Shown piece after piece: positions 34,101-41,600 of a stretch of 64,000 nucleotides of DNA (position 1 is the first letter of the stretch; each line of letters starts with the position of its first letter). The position numbers were made by a program, and so were the translations under genes. Source of the stretch: Allacma fusca. Its lineage: Eukaryota; Arthropoda; Collembola; Symphypleona; Sminthuridae. The notes under the pieces are model-generated. The model ran no database searches and was not told where the DNA came from. It saw only the letters and a program-made list of their open reading frames with translations. Location: assembly GCA_947179485.1 (NCBI GenBank), contig OX359247.1:59245131-59309130 (forward strand), read 5' to 3'.

Positions 34101-37100
34101 AATGGGGACTGATTGGTCTCCTACTCCAAAGTCAACGACAGCAATAACGTCACAAAGTCCAGCCAACGGGAAGGTCGACATTAATTCACCAAAATCCCAA
34201 GGGCAGATGACACGGAGTACAATGGAATTCACAACAATGGATGGGGCAGGTGAGGCTGAAACTAAAGCTGTACATCTACCACCAGCCATAATTGTAGACT
34301 CCGATACGGAAGTCCAAGATCAAACTTTGAAGAATCAGGAGACAGCGGATCTGGTGAGCCAGGCAGCTGAGACTACACAAAAGAAGTCCTCAACTAACCC
34401 GCCCACCCATCCCGCCAGTCCTAAAGAGGCCAAGAAATTGGTACTCACGGATGAAGATAGGAACGTCCAAAAGGAATGCGACCGACCGACACTGAGACAG
34501 GAAAAGTTCAGTGTGGAAAATCACATTCCATCCGGACACGATCCCACAGATGAGGAGAAATGGTTTGCATTTGAAGAAACTTGGAGGAATCCAACGCCAG
34601 CAAAAGGAGACGAATGGAAGCTCAAACAGGAAGTTATTTCGCAATTGAAGACATACACTGCACAATCTGCCAGGAAGACTGATCAAGTTCCTGATGCAGA
34701 AAGTCCAGGATATGATAACAATCCGGATCTTGATACCCCACAGCGGATCAAGGCGATGAAGATTTCCAAAGATGTGGATGAATGGATGAAAAATATCCAA
34801 CGAAGATCTGCAGCATGCGAGTCGGAGGAAAACAAAAACCCTCCGCCGTCGCATACGTACATATCCACAGAGAATCCAGATAATGAAGATAATTACTCTC
34901 TACTGGCAACCACAGTAGAAGAGCTGAGGAAAAATATCCGGGAAGGTGAAATTAAATTCACCGATGGAAGATCATGGAAGATTCAACCTTTGAAAGGGCA
35001 GGGTGTTGTGACAAGTAAAAAGACGTCACATTCACTATGTCTTTCACAGGATGAAGACCCAAAGGATAAAGACGCTCAGAAAACTGAGGACATGTCATTA
35101 AATAGAGCAATAAAATTTGTTCCAGGAGCTCACGCACTACAGGGGTGCGAAGGGAGCAAAGATACTTTTTCCACACACAAGCCTGTGTGTAGGATACTTG
35201 AAGATGAAGAGCAAGTTACTATGTTAGAGGAACATAACATGCAGGAGATGCAAAGGGACGATCCAGACTGTTTATTCATCATGGACAAAATAAAGATGCG
35301 GCATACGTTAAATTGGAAGGACAAAGAAAAGTATAGCCGATATGAAATTGATGAAGAAGGGATTCTTACTATAGTACATAAAGATGGACGTAAGTTATAC
35401 GTACCCCGAGTACTTAGAAATTTCCTACTATCAAAAGCTCATGATGGGATCCTATGCGGAGGACATTTAGGATTCCAGAAAACTCTTCATAGACTCAACA
35501 AAAATTATTTTTGGAGAAAAATGAACGTCTCAGTGGCAAAATATGTCATGTCATGTGAAAGTTGCCAAGCAGCTAAATCCATGAGAATGAAACCAGCAGG
35601 ATTACTTCATCCAATTAGGATAGAGAATGTAGGAGATGCATTATGTATTGATCTCATTGGACCCATGCAAATTAGCATAAAAGGGAATAAGTACATTATA
35701 ATCGCACAGGATTATGTTTCAAAGTTCGTGATCGCAGAAGCAATTCCAGATAAAACTGCTGACAGGATAGCAGAATTTTTGCTTCACAAAGTAGTTTTAA
35801 AATACGGACTGTTCAAAAACTTGCTGAGTGACGGAGGATCCGAATTCAGAGCGGAAATCACTCAAGCATTACTTCGTAGATTAGGCATGAACCATTCTAC
35901 ATCTACAGCACTAAGACATAATAGTGTTGGACAAATAGAAAGAATGGTCCAGACTATAAGCACTATGCTGAGTCATTATACTCAAAAAGAACAAGCATTA
36001 TGGTGCAGTTGTTTACCGTTTCTAATAAATGCTTACAATTGCAGTCACCATGACGTGACCAAAGAAACTCCTTATTTTATGATGTTTAGGCGACAACCCA
36101 TATATGATTTTAACTTACAACTGTGTTTAAGCAGCGTCGACACTAATTTTATGAGTGCTGAGGAAGCCACTACTAGAATAGAAAAAGCTATTGCTAAGAT
36201 AAGGGAACGTCAGGACTACAGTAAGGATTGGTATGATAGGAAAAGAAGGTTCGTTAAATTCAACATCGGAGACACAGTGCGAGTCTTTACACCGACCAGG
36301 ATAGTTGGAAAGAGCGAACGCTTTCTTCACCCTTACAAAGGACCCTTTGTAGTCATAGAAGTTTTAGCCAAAGACAATTATATCATTCAAGACCTTAGGA
36401 ATTCTAAAAAGAGACAGAAAGTCCATGTGGAGAGGCTTAAGAAGTGCCTGCAGCGAGAACACATTGAGGACGAGTATAGTTACGATTTAGATTCCGATAT
36501 AGTGGAATTGGTAACAAAACGAAATTGGAACAAGTGTGGAAAAGTTATAGTGAGTCAGCCACGGTCAATTCTTAAGAGTTCGACCACTTCAGATAACAGT
36601 TCAACTACGAGCAAGAAGGTGACTTTTAAAGTTCAACCTGCTCAAACCGAAGAAATAACTAGAGAGTTTTCATCCGAAAATTACTCAGACAGTTCAAGTG
36701 ACCAAACTCAGCCAGTACAACAGAGAGGAGAATTTTGTGACAAAAATTACTCACACTCTCAAATCACCCCAAGTGAAGGAGGGAGATCAAACCAGGGACC
36801 ACGTCAACACAAAGATAACACTCAAGGAGGAAAAGATACTATTAAGCAGTCAAGTACACAAGTAAGAAAATTTTCGTCAGAAAATTATTCAGATAATAGG
36901 GAATTTTTGGATAAAAATTACCCATATTTCACTCGCTCGAAAGTAAATGAACACCCTAGAGGAAATCAGGGACGAGATAAGGGGATTGAAACAACAGAGG
37001 AATTTAGTCCAAATAAAAATTTGGAAGTACGCAGCTCAGGAAGAGTACATCAAACAGAGAATCGCAGACTTAGAACTGCTAATTCAAGAAACAAAACCTC

Positions 37101-38340
37101 AAACGTCAAGTTTCTGCCCACAAGTGGAGAAATCTCAAGACGAGGTTCAACCAGAGTAACTGATGACACACACAAAGAGAGAATTAATCCTAATCATCCA
37201 GGGATTACAAGCCCAATTAATCAAGGCAAAGGAGAACGAAATTCGTCTCAAACAAAGAATTTTACATCAGATTTCGGAACAACAGGAAATACTGAACAAA
37301 TTGAAACAACTCGAGGGAGATCACAAAGCAACCCTCCAGGAAACTCAGAAAGCCAAAGAAGATATTTCGGATTTAATAAACCAGCTGAAAATAGCTCAGG
37401 TGTAATATCCGAAGGTGAGGAAGAAACTCAACCACTTATTGTCGAGAGTGACTTTAAAACACTTAAAGAATTAAGTAGTTCAGGGATAAGTCCAACAGAA
37501 TTTGATGTGGACGACAGCAGTGAGTGTAGAGAGACAAATTCTTACAATTCGGGATCAGAACCGAGAACTAATCAACCGCCTACGACAGAGAGAGGGAGAC
37601 CTGGACAAATTGAAACAGGAAATCAAGGACCTTCAGAAGCGACTTCACGAGTTGAGGTGCCTTGGCCCTCAGTAGCGGCGGATATTTCAACCCAATTGCT
37701 TCACTCAGATGAGCAAAAGGCCTTGGAAGAGCCCCCCTTTGTGGAACTCAACACCAAGCCCACCCAGCGAAGCTCAGAGACAGACACTGCAAAGCCTACA
37801 AGCGCAAGGCAGTCGGATCAGAGAGGCAATAGTACGAGTGGAGAGAGAAATAGAACAAACCGAGAGAGCCAAGAATATTCTGAAAAATCAGATACGAGCA
37901 GCAAACAGTCTAGCCAACAATTCAAACAACCCTCGGAACGAGAAGTCCTTGTAGAAAATTCTACAGAAGAGGACGAAGAGTTCCAGGAAGTTCCAACAGA
38001 CGAAAACGGACAAGACTCTGTAGATACGCATACAGAAGTCACCAATACACCTGTAGAATTTTCTACAGAAGAGGACAGGTCATTGGATGTCATCACGAAA
38101 GACAGTCCCAGAAGGCCTGAGAGAATTAGAACGAATACGTCAGATCACCGAGAGACAGTCAGCGATCCTCAGAACCCGACGAGCACAAATCCAACAGGAA
38201 CTTCAACAAGTTCAGGAGGAAATTCGGGAGTTAAAGAAGCAGGGGAAACACCTCAAGAAGGAAGCGCTGAAGAAACCGGAGAAAGTAGACGATACCCAAC
38301 TCGTACCCGAAAAAGGACGAGAAGATTTGGATCAGTCTGA
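31144..38340 (+). CDS. pol: Pol polyprotein: protease, RT, RNase H, integrase, long C-terminal extension (2,398 aa)
   Basis: Order: aspartic protease (LLDSGATRS, D51; later MIIGEDLL), reverse transcriptase (YLDDV, D494/D495; RSVVDYRALN), RNase H (HTDAS, D651), a disordered linker (about 765-1395), integrase zinc finger (H1433, H1441, C1471, C1474), catalytic core D1503, D1563, E1599 (DD35E) and a GPY/F module (PYKGPFVV, about 1730). All catalytic residues are present. The last 610 or so residues are Ser/Thr/Glu/Asn-rich, with a repeated F-x-x-x-NYS motif, and overlap five coiled-coil ORFs in another frame. The frame is -1 relative to Gag and is open from 31078, overlapping the Gag end by about 45 nt; the first ATG is 20 nt after the Gag stop. 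No canonical slippery heptamer is seen, so reinitiation is an alternative to frameshifting. Confidence 0.95.
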   Translation: MNAIIATRVGSQSKDDEELEIIDLNPCRLSNGNKSTLQVQICSMMIPALLDSGATRSCIQRNLVPRCAEIKEVPSALRVAVANAELVKPICLTKFTMMIEGEKLLFKGLVMETLEPRMIIGEDLLSRYGITLDYKNNEIRSDQFQTVPMTRDTHLYVGEKKADIEFVRSIFSFHEVKGPKNMMCRTRKAVTIPAYGHMKVPIHIPKRIKKDFYLQPSEKLYTSKRLLVAAGVVPNEEPFAYVFNPAPCPQTMYGRTAIGHAEENFDLIKIKRNQLRDAHKRLTQEQLDCFDVNEELDEEGRAKYRALLTRYPECFAFNKGDLKEPAWIDPIRIHTGNNPPVQAKPFPCSPMERQKVREEVQKMLDADIIKEVNGPYSSPLFLIKKKDGTFRSVVDYRALNKTITDQVYPLARIDDILMQFGKSAMFDTLDMESGFFQLLIHEDDQIITSFITQDGLYAFKRLPMGVKIAPSAFQRAADQMLGSLKFRGAMVYLDDVISYGIHLLDKLASLEELMLRASNKNFKFKPKKCKFGYFEVIVLGFKVSREGTSPDPAKVDAIRHVPIPKSETEARRFFGICSFYRKYIKDFAKIASPISQSWIGSKGKSEGQKRIRCFQWSADATIAFNILKTKLMTQPVLAHFNPELDCILHTDASISGLGCCILQDDGGEHPIAYASRTLIQSEKNYSVTELELAAVVYAVRKFRQYLYLRKFLIRSDHLALCYLRLQKDPNHRISKFVNKLQEFDFQVTYKKGALHLDADFLSRAPLPYTKEDLEDTEDRVIEFEPDPVKEHKIALEEQKQIPQGNIIMPPPACAASLTTRESYKGKYWTDDESQSSDEDEAIIPQRRNPWSGRLKGQPRRKVKAQVEILVPQPNLEETDWENHTMSVMSSVNEVTHSYSALKEWKLSVDDIITIHEFREDDQQEDENTWKYTNEYIYEKNLKLIQDIELYNATINELDMKEFLSPKEAQVQNEHEDFDRNTINDTGMGTDWSPTPKSTTAITSQSPANGKVDINSPKSQGQMTRSTMEFTTMDGAGEAETKAVHLPPAIIVDSDTEVQDQTLKNQETADLVSQAAETTQKKSSTNPPTHPASPKEAKKLVLTDEDRNVQKECDRPTLRQEKFSVENHIPSGHDPTDEEKWFAFEETWRNPTPAKGDEWKLKQEVISQLKTYTAQSARKTDQVPDAESPGYDNNPDLDTPQRIKAMKISKDVDEWMKNIQRRSAACESEENKNPPPSHTYISTENPDNEDNYSLLATTVEELRKNIREGEIKFTDGRSWKIQPLKGQGVVTSKKTSHSLCLSQDEDPKDKDAQKTEDMSLNRAIKFVPGAHALQGCEGSKDTFSTHKPVCRILEDEEQVTMLEEHNMQEMQRDDPDCLFIMDKIKMRHTLNWKDKEKYSRYEIDEEGILTIVHKDGRKLYVPRVLRNFLLSKAHDGILCGGHLGFQKTLHRLNKNYFWRKMNVSVAKYVMSCESCQAAKSMRMKPAGLLHPIRIENVGDALCIDLIGPMQISIKGNKYIIIAQDYVSKFVIAEAIPDKTADRIAEFLLHKVVLKYGLFKNLLSDGGSEFRAEITQALLRRLGMNHSTSTALRHNSVGQIERMVQTISTMLSHYTQKEQALWCSCLPFLINAYNCSHHDVTKETPYFMMFRRQPIYDFNLQLCLSSVDTNFMSAEEATTRIEKAIAKIRERQDYSKDWYDRKRRFVKFNIGDTVRVFTPTRIVGKSERFLHPYKGPFVVIEVLAKDNYIIQDLRNSKKRQKVHVERLKKCLQREHIEDEYSYDLDSDIVELVTKRNWNKCGKVIVSQPRSILKSSTTSDNSSTTSKKVTFKVQPAQTEEITREFSSENYSDSSSDQTQPVQQRGEFCDKNYSHSQITPSEGGRSNQGPRQHKDNTQGGKDTIKQSSTQVRKFSSENYSDNREFLDKNYPYFTRSKVNEHPRGNQGRDKGIETTEEFSPNKNLEVRSSGRVHQTENRRLRTANSRNKTSNVKFLPTSGEISRRGSTRVTDDTHKERINPNHPGITSPINQGKGERNSSQTKNFTSDFGTTGNTEQIETTRGRSQSNPPGNSESQRRYFGFNKPAENSSGVISEGEEETQPLIVESDFKTLKELSSSGISPTEFDVDDSSECRETNSYNSGSEPRTNQPPTTERGRPGQIETGNQGPSEATSRVEVPWPSVAADISTQLLHSDEQKALEEPPFVELNTKPTQRSSETDTAKPTSARQSDQRGNSTSGERNRTNRESQEYSEKSDTSSKQSSQQFKQPSEREVLVENSTEEDEEFQEVPTDENGQDSVDTHTEVTNTPVEFSTEEDRSLDVITKDSPRRPERIRTNTSDHRETVSDPQNPTSTNPTGTSTSSGGNSGVKEAGETPQEGSAEETGESRRYPTRTRKRTRRFGSV
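36947..37159 (+). CDS. Overlapping coiled-coil ORF A (70 aa)
   Basis: In frame +1 relative to Pol. It starts with an ATG immediately after an in-frame TAA and reads LEEIRDEIRGLKQQR ... KQRIADLELLIQE, with hydrophobic residues at heptad spacing. It is the first of five such ORFs in one frame. Overlap with an A/G-rich Pol tail means composition alone could produce part of this; expression is unproven. Confidence 0.45.
   Translation: MNTLEEIRDEIRGLKQQRNLVQIKIWKYAAQEEYIKQRIADLELLIQETKPQTSSFCPQVEKSQDEVQPE
37163..37405 (+). CDS. Overlapping coiled-coil ORF B (80 aa)
   Basis: Starts four bases after the stop of ORF A (TAA CTG ATG), a spacing compatible with termination-reinitiation. The protein is almost entirely amphipathic helix (LIIQGLQAQLIKAKENEIRL, then EILNKLKQLEGDHK). 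Same frame as ORFs A, C, D and E. Confidence 0.5.
   Translation: MTHTKRELILIIQGLQAQLIKAKENEIRLKQRILHQISEQQEILNKLKQLEGDHKATLQETQKAKEDISDLINQLKIAQV
37505..37675 (+). CDS. Overlapping coiled-coil ORF C (56 aa)
   Basis: A short frame from ATG 37505 to TAG 37673-37675. Its core NRELINRLRQREGDLDKLKQ and the following EIKDLQKRLHEL make near-perfect leucine heptads, the most regular of the set. In Pol's frame the same bases encode a Gly/Pro/Ser-rich disordered stretch, so the ordered pattern belongs to this frame. Confidence 0.5.
   Translation: MWTTAVSVERQILTIRDQNRELINRLRQREGDLDKLKQEIKDLQKRLHELRCLGPQ
37709..37954 (+). CDS. Overlapping coiled-coil ORF D (81 aa)
   Basis: A Pro/Ser-rich start (WKSPPLWNSTPSPPSEAQ) followed by a helix RETI-type heptad region (LQSLQAQGSRIREAIVRVER, EIEQTERAKNILKNQIRAAN) and a short Asn-rich tail. 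Same frame as the other coiled-coil ORFs. Confidence 0.45.
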   Translation: MSKRPWKSPPLWNSTPSPPSEAQRQTLQSLQAQGSRIREAIVRVEREIEQTERAKNILKNQIRAANSLANNSNNPRNEKSL

Positions 38341-38350
38341 AAGCGAATGA
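38087..38350 (+). CDS. Overlapping coiled-coil ORF E (87 aa)
   Basis: Heptads run through LRELERIRQITERQSAILRT and QIQQELQQVQEEIRELKKQG, then a charged tail. Its stop overlaps the next start as ATGA (38347-38350), the classic coupled stop-start arrangement. It ends 10 nt after the Pol stop, so only its tail is free of overlap. Confidence 0.5.
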   Translation: MSSRKTVPEGLRELERIRQITERQSAILRTRRAQIQQELQQVQEEIRELKKQGKHLKKEALKKPEKVDDTQLVPEKGREDLDQSESE

Positions 38351-38673
38351 GCACCACCAGATACTTAACAACAATACCAAACTGTGTTAGTTTTGGGCAA
38401 AGCGAGATTGATCTCAAGATTGGAGACCGTATAAATCTCATCAGCTATCTCATACGACAAGGTCGAAGGAGAATCCGATACGTAGGTACGTACACAATCA
38501 TTAAATCAGATTACTGCAAAGTATTTTATCTTCAACCAGATGTCAGAGAACAGAGGGTCACGTGCATCCGGGTCTCGAACCAACGAGACTCCACGCCAAG
38601 ACGCCCTACCCGCCGTCGACAGGGACGACGACGATCGACCACGTTATTGGACCCAATACGTGAGTCAAACTGA
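38347..38673 (+). CDS. Small basic ORF F, possible free-standing GPY/F-like (Sm-fold) module (108 aa)
   Basis: Starts in the ATGA overlap with ORF E and overlaps the first 134 nt of ORF3 in another frame. Residues about 24-76 read KIGDRINLISYLIRQGRRRI, then YVGTYTIIKSD and further beta-like strands to CIRVSN. The order IGD...(Y)xG(T/P)(Y/F)...VxxLQ...VxxxRV resembles the GPY/F module at the end of the integrase in the same element (NIGDTVRV...YKGPFVVIE...). A basic RRPTRRRQGRRR tail follows. The domain relation is inferred by eye and not proven. Confidence 0.5.
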   Translation: MSTTRYLTTIPNCVSFGQSEIDLKIGDRINLISYLIRQGRRRIRYVGTYTIIKSDYCKVFYLQPDVREQRVTCIRVSNQRDSTPRRPTRRRQGRRRSTTLLDPIRESN

Positions 38674-41600
38674 AGTGGAAATACCACAAGCGAAAATTCT
38701 ACCAAACTCAGATACGGGACGACTGGAAGTTGTTCTCAGAGTTGACGGGAAGTTACCCCACAGGATTATCATCCAAGGACGAGATGGACGAGAAATCGTA
38801 ACTCATTCAGTACTCATCGGAGCTCTCAGAAAGCCTAGAGAGTTAACACTAGATTATCGTATATTACGACGAGAACCGCACTTTTGCGGGTCAATAAATT
38901 TTCCGGAGCAGCAGGTGGAAGTAGATAGAGGCGAGCGAGCGCCAGATGATCTTGTTTACCTTTTTAAAGGACAAGAATTTAATCCCACTCCCATACGACG
39001 ACAGATCCCCATCTGTAGAACACGTAATAGACAGCCAGATGATCCATGGCTAGTCCAAAATTACAGGCAAGAAAAGGATGTGCCCGGACAAAAGAATCCA
39101 AGGGGAGATTATGAATATGACCCCTGGGCATTTACTCCAAGCCTTCAGTACGAACGAGGCAAGACAAGTCGAAGCTCATCTCGGAAAGTGATGGGAGCCG
39201 ACCCTATTTGTGGAGTTACCCGGGTCAACATCCCCGAAATCAGTGAATGGTTACCGCAACATGAAGAACAGGTCGAGGACGTAGCCCATAGAATCAGTAG
39301 ACGTATTGACGACAACTATGGACCCGATCTGAGACGAGGGAACTTGGAGGACCGACGAAGGGAACCTCCGAGATTCGCAGCCTACTCGGCACATATGGTA
39401 CCAGCCGGGAGAGGCCGCGGGCGGGCCATCACTACGGGAGAAAGTTCGAGCAGGCATCATAGAAGCTCAAGAGAAAGTTCGAGGGAAAGACACAGCTCTA
39501 AGGACAGCAGGACCAGGAAGCGGGAGACAGAGTCGTCATCGGAAAGGAAGAAGCGACGGGAGGACGACAGGTCAAGGAGTCGCTATGACAGTCCAGCGCG
39601 GTCAAGGAGCAGGAGAGAGTCAACCCCACCACCTTCACCATTTCTATCACCAGCAGCGAAAGATTATAAGGATCGAATGGAGAGGGAGTCAATACTGACA
39701 ACACCCATAGCAGCTCCAGCTTTAAGTTACACAGCGGTCACAAAGATGCCACCGCCAACAATACCGGTTAATACTGAACCACCTAAACCACAGCGTGCAG
39801 TTTGCATCGCTCAAAAAGAGAGACCAGTGGAAGTACCTGTAGTGACTCCACCATCAGTGGCTGTGACATTATGGAGCGAGGAAACTGCCACGGACACAGC
39901 TACAACAGCGGACAGAGATACCGCCAATGAATCTTCTTCAGACTCAGAAGAGGAAGAGACAGTACCCATCCAAACCTGTAGTAGGAAAGGATGTAAAAGG
40001 GTACGACAAGTAATTGCAACCGACAGTGGACCAGTGGTACAACAGGAATGTGAACATCATGCAAAGAAACGTGCAAAGAAGGAGAAGAAGGTCAAGAAGG
40101 AGGCTCAGATGACTATCTTAGAGCTATTTGGACAGAACACAGCACCAACCCAACCACCGGCGAAATGGCAGTCGAACATCCTAAAAATCGGAGAAGACTC
40201 CAGGAAAGCAGGGAAGCACGAGGAGATGGTAAACCGAATAAAAGATCTCGGGGAAATCATCCGCAACCTTGCCAGACAAAATGTCAACGCAGACAGTGCG
40301 AAAAAGCAAAAGGAAGAATTAATGAAAGAATTAGCACGCCACCGCCAGGAATGGATAAAGTGGAGAAATGATAACGACTTTCACTTGGTATGTGCTGAGT
40401 CAAAGATAGACCTTCAAACCAGAGAATTACCTCCAGCACACTTTGAACCAACGAACATTCCAACGTCAACAGCCACATCCGGAGAGCTAGAGCGTTTGCT
40501 CGCTCAGGAAAAACGAAATGGTCCAGAAACGGCAAGCTCAACAGGAATGGCAACGGAAATGCCACCTTCACCAGCACAAAACGTCGAAGTTGCAACATCT
40601 GAGCTATCTATAGCCGAACAACACAACGACCAGAGCAGTAGCTCAGAGGATTTTGAGGTGATCAGATCAAAGAGAAGACCTAAAGATCGAGAATCATCAA
40701 TAACTTCGGATACAACGGAAATTGTTAATCACCACCAGCTTTCATTGGCTGATTTTGCCAACTCACCCCAGGACGGAACCGTCATCCTCAGTGACGACGA
40801 GGAACCAAGACAGTCAACCTCATCAATTCAAACGCCACCTCACACGCCGGAGATGGGACGTGGAGGAGGAGGAAGACGAGGAGGACCCATACCTTACCTC
40901 GGTAACAGTTGGTTATCATTTTTATTAATGTTCGGTTTAATTACATCTGCTGTAGGACAATCCAACTTGAAAAAGGAATTGACGGGACACTACGGACCAT
41001 ATCCAACAACCCGGGCATCACATTACCAGTGGTGGACCCGATTGGAAACCGAGAATCTAACCAGTCCAAGAGGCTTTGACCATGTCAGCCTAGACTTTGA
41101 AAATAAGGAAGACTCAGAGGAAATCGGACACTATGACCCTTACGACAAACGGGAATGCCCACCGGTCGGAAATTCAGCCGTACGGTACCAAGGTTTCGGC
41201 TCAGCCACAGCGCACCGACTCTGGCAGAATGGAGTAGTACGAGGAGTAGCAGGAGCCGTAGGCATGTGTACCACGGGAATGGTCATAGTAGGAGTCTACA
41301 CCAGCTCAATCCTAGACGCAGTCAGGAGATGGAATAAACCACTCAAAACAGTCAAAATACCGCAGGATTGGGTACTCATTGAGTCCCAACTACCAGACCA
41401 ACGACCCATCTGGATGATAATGCCCGTCAACGCCAGTGAGGAAAAAGAATTAGAAGATTTTCTTAAAAAAGATCCAACAGCAACAGAAATATCTCCGAAT
41501 TTAATAGCATTACCAGGTGATATCCAAAGGAATGCTCATTACCTCAACGAAACTTCTGTAGCCAAAGTATGGAATCAAGCTTTAGGCAAGGAAGTGGAAG

